From contig NZ_CP064689.1 of the NCBI RefSeq assembly GCF_023100945.1, positions 1,594,001 to 1,658,000 of the forward strand: a DNA stretch of 64,000 nt, read 5' to 3'. Of this stretch, positions 23,531 to 33,327 are shown piece after piece. Both the position numbers and the translations under genes were made by a program. This DNA comes from Bradyrhizobium sp. 200. GTDB taxonomy: Bacteria > Pseudomonadota > Alphaproteobacteria > Rhizobiales > Xanthobacteraceae. Below the pieces are notes generated by a model that saw nothing but the letters and a program-made list of their open reading frames with translations, had not been told where the DNA came from and did no database searches. Numbering within the stretch: position 1 is the stretch's first letter; the number at the start of each line of letters is the position of its first letter.

Positions 23531-24892
23531 ATGGTCTCCAGCTATCCCCGCCGTTTGGTCTCGGCGGCTCAGGTCTGCGCGGTAATTTTTTCGACAAGTG
23601 CGGCGCAAGCCCAGCAGAGCAACGACGCAACAACGCTCTTCAACAACGTCAGAATATTCGACGGCAAGGGCGCGTCGTTATCAGAGCCGACGAACGTGCT
23701 GGTTCGCGGCAACCTGATCGAAACAATTTCCCGAGCCCAGATCGCGGTCGACCGCCGCGCCGACACCCGCATCATCGATGGCGGCGGGCGCACGTTGATG
23801 CCGGGGCTGATCGACAATCACTGGCACGCGATGCTGGCGCGCACGACCGCGGTACAGGCTTTCGGTGACGTCGGTTTCAACAATCTCGTGGCCGGCGACG
23901 AAGCGACAGACACTTTGATGCGCGGCTTCACCACCGTTCGCGACGTTGGCGGGCCGGTGTTCGGTCTCAAGCGCGCCATCGATGAAGGCATCGTCAAAGG
24001 CCCGCGTATCTATCCGTCCGGCGCCATGATCACCGTCACGAGCGGGCACGGGGATTTCCGCCAGTTAACCGATCTGCCGCGGACGATCGGCGGCATGCTC
24101 ACCCGCATGGAGCAGGTTGGTGGTGCTATCGTTGCGGACAGCCCTGACGAGGTGCGCGTGCGCGCGCGCGAACAGCTCATGCAGGGCGCCTCCCAGGTCA
24201 AGTTGACGGCGGGCGGCGGAGTGTCGTCACCCTTCAGTCCGATCGACGTGACCACCTTTACCGAGCCAGAGCTGCGCGCCGCGGTTGAAGCAGCCGAGAA
24301 TTGGGGCACGTACGTCGCCGCGCACGCCTTTACGTCGCCTGCGATCCGGGGAGCTATTGCCGCTGGCGTGAAGTGTATCGAACACGGCTTCCTGATGGAC
24401 GAAGCAACCGCCAAACTGATTGCCGAGAAGGGCGCTTGGCTGAGCATGCAGCCGCTCCCCGAGGGCATGAGGCTAGGCCTTCCGGTGGGTTCCGTCCAGC
24501 GCGCCAAGGCGGATGAGGTCTGGCCCGGCATAGCCAGGTCCTACGAGTTGGCGAAGAAGTATAAGATCAAGACGGCGTGGGGCACCGATGTGCTGTTCTC
24601 CCGCGAGCTGGCGCAGCAGCAAGGAGCAATTCTGGCCTCGCTTACCCGTTGGTACACCCCCGCCGAAGCGCTGGTCATGGCGACATCGACAAACGCCGAG
24701 CTGCTGGCGCTGTCGGGAAAGCGCAATCCCTATCCGGGAAAGCTCGGTGTCGTGGAGCAGGGCGCGCTCGCTGATCTGCTCCTTGTCGACGGCAATCCAC
24801 TGGACGAGATCGGCCTCATTGCCGACCCCGCCAAGAACTTCAAGGTCATCATGAAGGACGGCAAGATCTACAAGAACACGCTCACCAGGTGA
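23531..24892 (+). CDS. exported amidohydrolase family protein
   Basis: This is a 453-residue metal-dependent hydrolase. A signal peptide (residues 1-27, ending STSAAQAQQ) directs it to the periplasm. The metal motif DNHWHAM follows 'TLMPGLI'. Further ligands lie at 'LTAGGG', 'VAAHAF', 'CIEHGF' and the C-terminal Asp in 'AWGTDVLF'. It belongs to the prolidase/imidazolonepropionase-like subgroup, with substrates such as dipeptides or cyclic ureides. The exact one is unknown. The start ATG 23531 has GGAGGG eight bases upstream. Monocistronic. Confidence 0.85.
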   Translation: MVSSYPRRLVSAAQVCAVIFSTSAAQAQQSNDATTLFNNVRIFDGKGASLSEPTNVLVRGNLIETISRAQIAVDRRADTRIIDGGGRTLMPGLIDNHWHAMLARTTAVQAFGDVGFNNLVAGDEATDTLMRGFTTVRDVGGPVFGLKRAIDEGIVKGPRIYPSGAMITVTSGHGDFRQLTDLPRTIGGMLTRMEQVGGAIVADSPDEVRVRAREQLMQGASQVKLTAGGGVSSPFSPIDVTTFTEPELRAAVEAAENWGTYVAAHAFTSPAIRGAIAAGVKCIEHGFLMDEATAKLIAEKGAWLSMQPLPEGMRLGLPVGSVQRAKADEVWPGIARSYELAKKYKIKTAWGTDVLFSRELAQQQGAILASLTRWYTPAEALVMATSTNAELLALSGKRNPYPGKLGVVEQGALADLLLVDGNPLDEIGLIADPAKNFKVIMKDGKIYKNTLTR

Positions 24893-24925
24893 GAAATCTC
24901 CATCGGTCCTCCGCTCGATCGAACG

Positions 24926-25387
24926 TCAGAACAGCTTGCGGTACACCACGAAACCGGATCGCTCCGCGACCTTGTCGTAAAGCTGCATCGCGGTGTGGTT
25001 GGTCTCGTGCGTCTGCCAATAGACGCGGGAAGATCCCGCAAGCCTCGCTTGTTCGTACACGCCGTTGACCAAAGCGCGGCCGATGCCCTTGCGGCGCGCC
25101 GCCGCGTTGGTGAAGAGGTCCTGCAGATAACAATTCGGCTCGATCATGGTCGTAGAGCGGTGAAACAGGTAATGCGTCAACCCCAGCAGCTCGCCGCCGC
25201 TCTCGGCGACCAGCGCATGCACCGGTTCGTAGCCGTCGAAGAAGCGCGCCCAGGTCATCGCCGTGATCTCGGGCGCAAGCGCGGTCGGGCCCGAGCGGCC
25301 GTAGAAGGCATTGTAGCCGTCCCACAGCGGAAGCCATTGCGCGTAGTCCTGACGGGTGACGAAGCGGATGGTGAGGTCGCCGGACAT
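24926..25387 (-). CDS. GNAT-family N-acetyltransferase
   Basis: This is a 153-residue protein (MSGDLTIRFVTRQDYAQWLP...). The GNAT fold is seen from 'HALVAESGGELLGLTHYLFH' through 'NCYLQDLFTNAAARRKGIGRALV', with the acetyl-CoA pyrophosphate loop R-R-K-G-I-G-R-A, to 'HETNHTAMQLYDKVAERSGF'. The 'L.DLFV....RG.G.G..L' and 'W.TH..N..A..LYDK' blocks are typical of small GNATs acting on small molecules or protein N-termini. The substrate is unknown. ATG 25387 is preferred over the frame opening at 25525. Convergent with the amidohydrolase gene and monocistronic. Confidence 0.8.
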   Translation of the reverse strand: MSGDLTIRFVTRQDYAQWLPLWDGYNAFYGRSGPTALAPEITAMTWARFFDGYEPVHALVAESGGELLGLTHYLFHRSTTMIEPNCYLQDLFTNAAARRKGIGRALVNGVYEQARLAGSSRVYWQTHETNHTAMQLYDKVAERSGFVVYRKLF

Positions 25388-25496
25388 CAAGCGATTCCGT
25401 TTTGCTGGAGATGACGCAGGGCGCGCAGGAAGGCGTGCCTGTTCAATAATACTAGAGACAGGACGGGAGGGGATCAATGTCGCCAGGGCGCCGGCG

Positions 25497-26309
25497 CTAT
25501 TCCGCGGCGCCGAGCTGCTGGGCAAGGCTGCGATAGCTGCCGCGCAGCGCGCGGTAGTAGTCAGCGCTGCCGGGATCGTCGGTGTGGCGAACGAGATCGG
25601 TGACCGGCGTATAGCTCAGCATGCGTCCGCCATCGGGCAGCGCCGTGCAAATGAAGCGCAGCACCTGACCGTCGGCGAGATTGATGTTGATTGGCGTGGA
25701 ATCGCCGGCCCGTATCATTTCGGTGCGCTTGGCAATGAACGCGCTCAACTCGCCCTCGGGTAGTTGCCAGGCGCCGGTGTTGCGGCCGTGATACATCAGC
25801 GCGATGAAGGGCGGCTTGCTGTCCGCCTGCTCGTCAGACAGGGCGAAATAATCGCGGAAGGCGCGGTTGATGAACTCGGCGCGAGTATCGGAGTCGAGCA
25901 GCACGATGCCGATGTCGACCTGGTCGAGCGCGGCCGACAGGCGTTCGGCGGTGGCATGATGCTTCTTCTCCCACGCGAACGCATCGACCCATTTCTGCCG
26001 CAACAGGCCGGTGATCAGCGCGGTGCCGCCGGCGGTCACCGCCAGCAGCAGCATGCGCGCCAGGTCCGACATGTCGTAACCGGGCGCGGCGCGGTGGTTG
26101 AGGAAGAACAGCGCGGAAGACGCCACCGCAATGACGGCGCTGACCAGGCCGGAGGCGATGCCGCTGACGGAAGCGGCAAAGGCGACGATGCAGACGAACA
26201 GCGGCGCGGGATTGGGGACGGGAACGAAATGTCGGTCGACCAGGAAGGCGATCAACGCCGTCGCTGTCGTGAGAGCCGGACCGGAGATTGCGTGCCAGTT
26301 TAACTGCAT
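25497..26309 (-). CDS. membrane-anchored PAS-domain protein without an output domain
   Basis: This is a 270-residue protein. Residues about 1-110 contain three to four membrane helices (ALTTATALIAFLVDRHFVPV, LFVCIVAFAASVSGIASGLV, VIAVASSALFFL, MLLLAVTAGGTALITGLL), resembling the KdpD/DUF4118-type sensor membrane domain. A single PAS domain follows (LSAALDQVDIGIVLLDSDTR, 'INRAFRDYFALS', ending 'LRFICTALPDGGRMLSYTPV'). No histidine kinase, GGDEF or effector domain follows. The start could be ATG 26309 (MQLNWHAIS, GAGAACGGG upstream) or ATG 26348. It may be a stand-alone sensor or adaptor. Confidence 0.65.
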   Translation of the reverse strand: MQLNWHAISGPALTTATALIAFLVDRHFVPVPNPAPLFVCIVAFAASVSGIASGLVSAVIAVASSALFFLNHRAAPGYDMSDLARMLLLAVTAGGTALITGLLRQKWVDAFAWEKKHHATAERLSAALDQVDIGIVLLDSDTRAEFINRAFRDYFALSDEQADSKPPFIALMYHGRNTGAWQLPEGELSAFIAKRTEMIRAGDSTPININLADGQVLRFICTALPDGGRMLSYTPVTDLVRHTDDPGSADYYRALRGSYRSLAQQLGAAE

Positions 26310-26510
26310 GCCCGTTCTCGCCACTTGCCGGGAATAAGACGCAAGCATGCCTGATTGTTGCGATTGTGCACGGCTTTTTGCCCGCAGTCTTAAGAGAGCG
26401 TTGCAGGGACGCGTTAGGCTTTCGCATTTTTGAAATCAAATGATATCGAAGCAGGGAACGGGCCACCGTACCCGACGATTGAGCCGCACACATTTTGCAA
26501 GAGGATATCG

Positions 26511-26864
26511 ATGCCCACTGTTTCTCCGACATTGCTGCCGGTCCTGATGTTGTTCGCCTCCAACGTCTTCATGACCTTTGCCTGGTACGGTCATCTGAAA
26601 TTCAAGCAGAGCCCGCTGGCGCTGGTCGTGCTGGCGAGCTGGGGGATCGCCTTCGTCGAATACTGGCTGGCGGTGCCGGCCAACCGCTGGGGCAGCGCGG
26701 TGTATTCGGCGGCGCAGCTCAAGACCATACAGGAGGTGATCACGCTGGTGGTGTTCGCCGGCTTCTCGGTGCTCTATCTAAAGGAGCCGCTGGGATGGAA
26801 TCACGCGCTCGGCTTTCTTTTCATCGCGATCGGCGCGTTTCTGATCTTTCACAAATGGGCGTGA
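26511..26864 (+). CDS. DMT-superfamily small membrane protein (DUF486)
   Basis: This is a 117-residue protein with four hydrophobic segments: LLPVLMLFASNVFMTFAWYG, 'PLALVVLASWGIAFVEYWL', 'TIQEVITLVVFAGFSVLYL' and 'HALGFLFIAIGAFLIF'. The pattern 'FMTFAWYGHLK', 'IAFFEY...VPANR.G' and 'KE.L.WN...F..I..AV.F.F' is that of the DUF486 branch of the drug/metabolite transporter superfamily. Its transport role is unproven. ATG 26511 has AAGAGGATATCG upstream. Single gene. Confidence 0.8.
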   Translation: MPTVSPTLLPVLMLFASNVFMTFAWYGHLKFKQSPLALVVLASWGIAFVEYWLAVPANRWGSAVYSAAQLKTIQEVITLVVFAGFSVLYLKEPLGWNHALGFLFIAIGAFLIFHKWA

Positions 26865-26962
26865 GTTGATGGCAACGGCGTGTTTGGGGAAGCCGCTCAA
26901 TCGCTTGAGCCGCTGAAGGCGAAGAAAGTAGCGAAGAGAAAGATGGCTAAGAAAATGGCCCG

Positions 26963-27229
26963 CTAGTAATGATATCGGCACTGAGCAATGTCGAGTTGCT
27001 GAGTGTCACCCTTTCCAGAAACGCGATACACCAAGCGATGTTCGCCTGAAATGCGGCGCGACCACCATCCCTGGAGCGCATGTTTAAGGGGCTCTGGTTT
27101 CCCAAGCCCCTTGAACGGATCGCGCTTAATATCTTTGATTAGACCGTTTATGACTTCGAGGATCTTTTCATCCTCTTTTTGCCATTGAAGATACTCTTGC
27201 CAAGCATCTTCCGTCCAAGCGGTTTTCAT
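26963..27229 (-). CDS. yoeB: YoeB-family mRNA interferase toxin
   Basis: This is an 88-residue RelE-superfamily toxin (MKTAWTEDAWQEYLQWQKED...). The family signature is visible: 'DEKILEVINGLIKDIKRDPF', 'GKPEPLKHALQGWWSRRISG', 'EHRLVYRV' and the C-terminal 'CRYHY' with the essential His-Tyr. YoeB cuts mRNA in the ribosomal A site and is held inactive by YefM. The ATG overlaps the yefM stop as ATGA, so translation is coupled. The module is complete, with no frameshift, unlike the RelE-like module at 3875-4470. Confidence 0.92.
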   Translation of the reverse strand: MKTAWTEDAWQEYLQWQKEDEKILEVINGLIKDIKRDPFKGLGKPEPLKHALQGWWSRRISGEHRLVYRVSGKGDTQQLDIAQCRYHY

Positions 27230-27504
27230 ACCTTGGCCGAACCTGCCTTTGTTGGCTCGATCAACTCGCGTTCAGTTAGTCTGCCCTCGTCCGCTTCCTT
27301 GATGGAACGTAGAAGACGTACTGCATTGGCGGGACTCTTCAGGAGGTGGACAGTCGCCATAAGACTCTCATACTCATCCTCGGCCAGGAGAACGACGGTG
27401 CGGGCATTCTGGCGGGTCACGAACAGGGGCGCGCGATCATCGCAGACCTCATCCATGTAGGATGCGAGGTTGTTACGCAGTTCGGTGTAAGAAACGTGCG
27501 CCAT
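27226..27504 (-). CDS. yefM: YefM-family antitoxin
   Basis: This is a 92-residue protein (MAHVSYTELRNNLASYMDEV...). The N-terminal DNA-binding fold of YefM/Phd proteins shows 'YTELRNNLASYMDEVCDDRA' and 'LFVTRQNARTVVLLAEDEYE'. The C-terminal part ('LKSPANAVRLLRSIKEADEG') wraps the toxin. The start at ATG 27504 is directly preceded by GGTAGGAGAG. Frames extending to 27552 would run through the operator and are rejected. It should repress its own promoter by binding the TGTACA boxes at 27534-27551. Confidence 0.92.
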   Translation of the reverse strand: MAHVSYTELRNNLASYMDEVCDDRAPLFVTRQNARTVVLLAEDEYESLMATVHLLKSPANAVRLLRSIKEADEGRLTERELIEPTKAGSAKV

Positions 27505-27528
27505 CTCTCCTACCTTCGTGCTGCACGG

Positions 27529-27556
27529 CATTATGTACAGATATATGTACATAATG
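27529..27556. promoter_or_regulatory. yefM-yoeB operator with paired TGTACA boxes
   Basis: CATTATGTACA and TGTACATAATG form a perfect 11-bp inverted repeat with a 6-bp spacer, 25 bp upstream of the yefM start. Each arm contains TGTACA, the core recognised by E. coli YefM. It should mediate conditional autorepression. Confidence 0.75.
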
Positions 27557-27610
27557 TGCAGGTGTCAACAACAGGTTTGGTTCCCCGCCGTTCCCACCAG
27601 GTACGCAACC

Positions 27611-28771
27611 TCACTTCGCGGCCGGCGTCACCCGCAATACCCGTCCGTTCGAACTATCCGTCAGCAGCCACAGCGCGCCATCCGGCCCCTGGCGGACGTC
27701 CCTGATACGCTCGTGCAGGTTTTGCAGCAGGCGTTCCTCCGAGGTGACAGCGTTTCCGTTCAGCGTCAGCCGCACCAGCATCGCGCCGCGCAGCGCGCCG
27801 GTGAACAGGCTGCCGTTCCATTTCGGAAACAGCTTCCCGGTGTAGAAGGCCATGCCTGACGGCGCGATCGACGGCACCCAGTATTTGAGCGGCTGCTCCA
27901 TGCCGTCCTTGGCCGTTCCGTCGTGGATCTTGGCGCCGGAATAATCGATGCCGTAGCCGATCACCGGCCAGCCGTAATTCTTGCCTTTTCCGATCAAATT
28001 GACCTCGTCGCCGCCGCGCGGGCCATGCTCGATTTCCCAGAGCTCGCCGGTAGCGGGATGGATAGCGAGCGACTGGGCGTTGCGATGGCCGTAGCTCCAG
28101 ATCTCCGGTTTGGCGCCGGCGCGGCCGGCGAACGGATTGCCTGATGGCGCCGAACCGTCGGGCGCGATCCGTATCACCTTGCCGAGATGGTTGCCGAGAT
28201 TCTGCGCCTGGTCGCGATAGGTGAAATGATCGCCCAGCGCCACGAACAGGTTGCCGTCGTCGGCTTGCGCGATGCGGCAGCCGTAATGATTACCTGAAGA
28301 CAGCGGCCCCTGCTGGCGGAAGATGATCTTGACGTCGTCGATCCGGCCCTTGCCGTCGTTGAGCCTGGCGCGCGCGACCGCAGTGCGTCCGCCGCCGTCG
28401 GCCCGCTCGGCAAAACAGAAATAGAGGGTCTTGTTCTGCGCGAAGGCTTTGTCGGCGGCAACGTCGAGCAGGCCACCCTGGCCGGACGCCCACACCTCGG
28501 GCACGCCCTTGAGCGGCGGCGAGACCTGTCCTTCCGCGGTGACGATGCGCATGCGGCCCGGCCGCTCGGTCACCAGCATCGTTCCATCTGACAGGAACGC
28601 CAGCGCCCACGGATTGACGAGCCCCCTTGCAATGGTGCGAACCTCGAGTTCGCCCGCCGACGAGTCGTACGCCGGCTCCTCACCGCGGGTGCCGGTGGCG
28701 ATCAGGAACGAGACCGCGAGCAGGATCGCTACCGTCAACGCGGCAGTCACAAGGCCGACAGGTGTCTTCAT
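27611..28771 (-). CDS. PQQ-dependent aldose sugar dehydrogenase-like protein
   Basis: This is a 386-residue soluble beta-propeller. An N-terminal membrane/signal segment (residues about 7-27, LVTAALTVAILLAVSFLIAT) is followed by 'TIARGLVNPWALAFLSDGTM', 'GHRNAQSLAIHPATGELWEI', 'EHGPRGGDEVNLIGKGKNYG' and 'DVRQGPDGALWLLTDSSNGR', the hallmarks of the YliI/GdhB family that binds pyrroloquinoline quinone and calcium. It oxidises aldose sugars in the periplasm. Substrate preference cannot be read from sequence. No PQQ biosynthesis genes are in the window. Single gene. Confidence 0.88.
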   Translation of the reverse strand: MKTPVGLVTAALTVAILLAVSFLIATGTRGEEPAYDSSAGELEVRTIARGLVNPWALAFLSDGTMLVTERPGRMRIVTAEGQVSPPLKGVPEVWASGQGGLLDVAADKAFAQNKTLYFCFAERADGGGRTAVARARLNDGKGRIDDVKIIFRQQGPLSSGNHYGCRIAQADDGNLFVALGDHFTYRDQAQNLGNHLGKVIRIAPDGSAPSGNPFAGRAGAKPEIWSYGHRNAQSLAIHPATGELWEIEHGPRGGDEVNLIGKGKNYGWPVIGYGIDYSGAKIHDGTAKDGMEQPLKYWVPSIAPSGMAFYTGKLFPKWNGSLFTGALRGAMLVRLTLNGNAVTSEERLLQNLHERIRDVRQGPDGALWLLTDSSNGRVLRVTPAAK

Positions 28772-28839
28772 CCTGTTCGTCCAGTCGCGATGCCGATCAT
28801 CGCGCGTTCGCTAATGATGCAAACAAAAAGCCGCAACCC

Positions 28840-29013
28840 TCACGGAATGGGCATCGCGACGGTAGCCTTGATCGACAGCACCGTCAGCGTGACCATGAGG
28901 CAAAGCGATAGTGTGCCGATCGCGAGCGAGGTGGCGATGGCACCGAGCAATCGGGAAGAAGCGACAGGCGCGCGGCCGCTGTCGAAGCCGGCCGCACCGG
29001 GTGACCGCATCAT
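28840..29013 (-). CDS. 57-residue single-pass membrane protein
   Basis: From ATG 29013 (or the adjacent ATG 29010), with AAGGA eight bases upstream, the reverse strand encodes MMRSPGAAGFDSGRAPVASS, then RLLGAIATSLAIGTLSLCLM, VTLTVLSIKATVAMPIP and a TGA at 28840-28842. One hydrophobic helix (about residues 22-45) would cross the membrane with a short polar N-terminus. No family is recognised. The ribosome site and an open frame of real codon quality support it. Neighbours do not suggest a role. Confidence 0.55.
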   Translation of the reverse strand: MMRSPGAAGFDSGRAPVASSRLLGAIATSLAIGTLSLCLMVTLTVLSIKATVAMPIP

Positions 29014-29217
29014 TGGTCCAAATCCTTATAACGCGGGACGAATCACCCGCGACTCATGACGTCAGGAAAATCTTGCAACGATCACCGGCAACATTACGGC
29101 GACCAGAAGCTGAAAATGGCGAAATAACGGCAAAGGTTAACGTTGTGCCCGCTGTTATTAACCTTTGGCGGCGTCCTCGCGCGAAAGTGAGCAGGCCGGC
29201 CGCAGGTGCGGCGGCCG

Positions 29218-29871
29218 CTATGCGCCGGCGGCGATGCCGGCCTGGTCGTCGACCTCGGCCTCCGGTTGCCAGTCCATGGTGACGAAACCGGGGGTCTGCT
29301 CGACCCGCCGCAACCAGGCGCGGATGGCCGGGAAGGTTGTGAGATCGTAGTCGCAGCGGTCGGCGACATGGGTGTAGCCGTACAGCGCGATATCGGCGAC
29401 CGTCAGTTGTCCGGCGGCGAAATAGGCGCAGGTCTTGAGATGGTTTTCCATCACCTGTAACGCGGCATAGCCGCGCTCCATCCAGTCCTCCAGCGCATGC
29501 GTCTGCAGGTCGCGGCCGCCCTTGACCAGCGACAGCCAGAAATAGGCGGCGCCGATATTGGGCTCGAGCGCATGCTGCTCGAAGAACATCCATTGCAGCG
29601 CTTCGGCGCGTTCGACCCGCGACTCCGGGGCCAGCGAAGTGCCGCCGCAGACATACCAGAGGATGGCGTTGGACTCGGCGAGGTAGCGTCCCTCGGCGAC
29701 TTCCAGCAGCGGCACCTGTCCGCTGGGGTTCTTCTCCAGAAAGTCCGGGGTGCGGCTTTCACCGCGCAGAATGTCCACTTCGATCGCTTCATAGGGGGCG
29801 TTGAGCAGCGCCAGCGCAAGGCGGACCTTGTAGCTGTTGCCGGAGCGCTGCATCGAATAAAGCTTGTACAT
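29218..29871 (-). CDS. glutathione S-transferase family protein
   Basis: This is a 217-residue protein. The thioredoxin-like domain is MYKLYSMQRSGNSYKVRLAL with 'FLEKNPSGQVPLLEVAEG' (cis-Pro VP) and 'LAESNAILWYVCGG' (Glu-Ser pair). The C-terminal helical domain has 'FAAGQLTVADIALYGYTHVA'. The motif 'S.NSYKVRL.L' places a Ser near the usual catalytic position. It is a bacterial GST of no assigned substrate. The start ATG 29871 is unambiguous. It is leftward and monocistronic, with its 3' end 205 bp from the small membrane protein gene. It is related in layout to the protein at 46943-47533. Confidence 0.85.
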   Translation of the reverse strand: MYKLYSMQRSGNSYKVRLALALLNAPYEAIEVDILRGESRTPDFLEKNPSGQVPLLEVAEGRYLAESNAILWYVCGGTSLAPESRVERAEALQWMFFEQHALEPNIGAAYFWLSLVKGGRDLQTHALEDWMERGYAALQVMENHLKTCAYFAAGQLTVADIALYGYTHVADRCDYDLTTFPAIRAWLRRVEQTPGFVTMDWQPEAEVDDQAGIAAGA

Positions 29872-31744
<1,873 letters not shown>

Positions 31745-31751
31745 TCAAATC

Positions 31752-31782
31752 ACATCGCGCGTGACGCACAGCGCGATGTTTT
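31752..31782 (+). terminator. hairpin terminator after the aminotransferase gene
   Basis: ACATCGCGC and GCGCGATGT form a 9-bp stem around a 10-base loop, followed by TTT. It starts 8 bases after the stop codon of aatA. Confidence 0.6.
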
Positions 31783-31877
31783 GACGGCTTCTTGAGGAAG
31801 CGCCATGTTTTGGACACGGCGCTTCCATCCTGTCCGCTCCGCTAAATTTGTTCATCAACATGCGGAGACTGGGACAC

Positions 31878-32393
31878 ATGCGACTGCTGACACTAACTAT
31901 CGCCACGCTGGGATTGATCGCGCCGATCGCAAGCGCTGACGCGGCGCCGCCGGTGCGCGCCGGAATCCTGCAATGCCAGGGCGGCCAGAATGTCGGCTTC
32001 GTCGTCGGCTCGGTAGCGAGCCTCGAATGCGTGTTCCGCAGCGAAGGCCGCCGCCCCGAACCTTACATCGCGAAGGTGCAGCGCATCGGCCTCGATCTCG
32101 GCGTCACCGCGCAGACGCAGTTGTCGTGGGCCGTCAGCGCGCCGAACAGCCGTCTCGGGCGCGGCGAACTCGCCGGCAGCTATGGCGGGGTCGGCGCCAA
32201 TGCATCGATCGGCGTCGGCGGCGGCGGCAATTTTCTGGTTGGCGGTCCCGCCAACGCCTACGCGCTGCAGCCGATCAGCCTGCAGGGACAGACCGGGTTG
32301 AACGTCGCCGCAGGGATCGCCGGCCTCGAGCTGCAGCCGGTCGAGTTTGGCCCGGGCCGGCACCACCATCGCCGGCATCACCGTCGCGGCTGA
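31878..32393 (+). CDS. DUF992 exported protein, first of two paralogues
   Basis: This is a 171-residue protein with a signal peptide (MRLLTLTIATLGLIAPIASADA, cleavage about residue 22). The DUF992 body has 'VRAGILQCQGGQNVGFVVGS', 'SLECVFRSEGRRPEPYIAKV', 'IGLDLGVTAQTQLSWAVSAP' and 'GVGANASIGVGGGGNFLVGG'. The C-terminus is His/Arg-rich ('GRHHHRRHHRRG'), which could bind metal. The two cysteines are probably disulfide-bonded in the periplasm. ATG 31878, with GGAG upstream, is preferred to the longer starts at 31848/31860. The gene at 32574-33050 is a paralogue. The family function is unknown. Confidence 0.8.
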   Translation: MRLLTLTIATLGLIAPIASADAAPPVRAGILQCQGGQNVGFVVGSVASLECVFRSEGRRPEPYIAKVQRIGLDLGVTAQTQLSWAVSAPNSRLGRGELAGSYGGVGANASIGVGGGGNFLVGGPANAYALQPISLQGQTGLNVAAGIAGLELQPVEFGPGRHHHRRHHRRG

Positions 32394-32408
32394 CGACACG
32401 TTAAGGAA

Positions 32409-32435
32409 AAGGCCCGTGTAAGCGGGCCTTTTTTC
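32409..32435 (+). terminator. rho-independent terminator after the first DUF992 gene
   Basis: The stem AAGGCCCG / CGGGCCTT with loop TGTAAG is followed by TTTTTT, starting 16 bases after the stop codon at 32393. It separates the two DUF992 genes into different transcripts. Confidence 0.75.
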
Positions 32436-32573
32436 GTTTCGAGACGCGGCGCGCATTACCGGCAAATTCTGGCACGGCCCGAGATGTTATGGCATAGCTT
32501 GAAAAGCGCCGGGGGCACGGCCCTTTCCTTGCTTCTCTGCTCGCATCACAATTTTTCAGCCGGAGATTTCTTC

Positions 32574-33050
32574 ATGCGTCGTTTCCTCATTCTTGCTGTG
32601 CTAGCCACGCTGGCTTCTTCGATCGGCGGCGCCGATGCGCAGGAGGTGCAGCGCGTGCAGGTCGGCGTGCTCGAGTGCCGCGGCGGCGCCAGCGTCGGCT
32701 TCGTCGTCGGCTCCGTGACCAATCTCGGCTGTGTGCTGCACGCCGACGGGATGCCGGAAGACCGCTACATCGCCACCATCCGCAAAGTCGGTCTCGATCT
32801 CGGCATCACCCAGGAATCCGCGCTGGCGTGGGGCGTGTTCGCACCCGTGGCACGGCTTGGGCCGGGCGGTCTTTCCGGCGATTACGTCGGCGCGCAGGGC
32901 AGCGCGACGCTCGGCGTCGGCGTTGGCGGCAACGTGCTGGTCGGCGGCTCCGCCAATTCGATCGCGCTGCAGCCCTTGAGCGTGCAGGGCCAGGTCGGCG
33001 TCAGCGTTGCCGCCGGATTGCAAAGCCTGGAACTCCGGCCGGGACGTTAA
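32574..33050 (+). CDS. DUF992 exported protein, second paralogue
   Basis: This is a 158-residue protein with a signal peptide (MRRFLILAVLATLASSIGGADA, residues about 1-22). The DUF992 body aligns with the preceding gene: 'VQVGVLECRGGASVGFVVGS', 'NLGCVLHADGMPEDRYIATI', 'VGLDLGITQESALAWGVFAP' and 'GAQGSATLGVGVGGNVLVGG'. It lacks the His-rich tail of its neighbour. ATG 32574 has GGAG nine bases upstream. The intervening terminator shows that the two copies are separately transcribed, so this is a tandem duplication with some divergence. Function unknown; exported. Confidence 0.8.
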   Translation: MRRFLILAVLATLASSIGGADAQEVQRVQVGVLECRGGASVGFVVGSVTNLGCVLHADGMPEDRYIATIRKVGLDLGITQESALAWGVFAPVARLGPGGLSGDYVGAQGSATLGVGVGGNVLVGGSANSIALQPLSVQGQVGVSVAAGLQSLELRPGR

Positions 33051-33068
33051 TCGAGGCGGCTTCTTTCT

Positions 33069-33116
33069 GTCATCGGGCGCGCATTCGCGCGACCCGTTGG
33101 CTCGCAATGACGGGTT
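33069..33116. repeat. intergenic inverted repeat
   Basis: TGTCATCGGGCGCGCATTCG and CGCGCGACCCGTTGGCTCGCAATGACGG. The outer TGTCAT / ATGACG arms and the inner GCGCGC pieces pair. It lies between the second DUF992 gene and the methyltransferase promoter. Confidence 0.4.
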
Positions 33117-33268
33117 AGGGGACCAAGACAGCCTCTCACAATTCCGCAGCCGTAGCTCGGATGAGCGCAGTGATATCCGGGTCTTTGAGCCGGTATCTAT
33201 CCGCATATAGCCGCGCATGCGGGCTACCTGCTGATTAACCTTCTAAAAGCCCTCTCCCTCCGGATGAC

Positions 33269-33312
33269 TTGACCCAGAACCCTCGTACGTATAAAAGAAT
33301 AAACGTTCTTTT
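33269..33312 (+). promoter_or_regulatory. promoter and operator of the methyltransferase-TetR operon
   Basis: TTGACC at 33269-33274 and TATAAA at 33290-33295 form a sigma-70-like promoter (15-bp spacer). The operator AAAAGAA at 33293-33299, 6 bp, TTCTTTT at 33306-33312 is a perfect inverted repeat overlapping the -10, well placed for repression by the TetR regulator encoded as the second gene. Confidence 0.5.
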
Positions 33313-33327
33313 TACGGAGGGCCGCAA

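Noticed and set aside
26877..26962. Lys-rich C-terminal-like peptide ending at TAG 26962
   Set aside because: The frame reads AKKVAKRKMAKKMAR but is under 30 codons with no ribosome site or homologous body. It may be a remnant, but cannot be supported as a gene.
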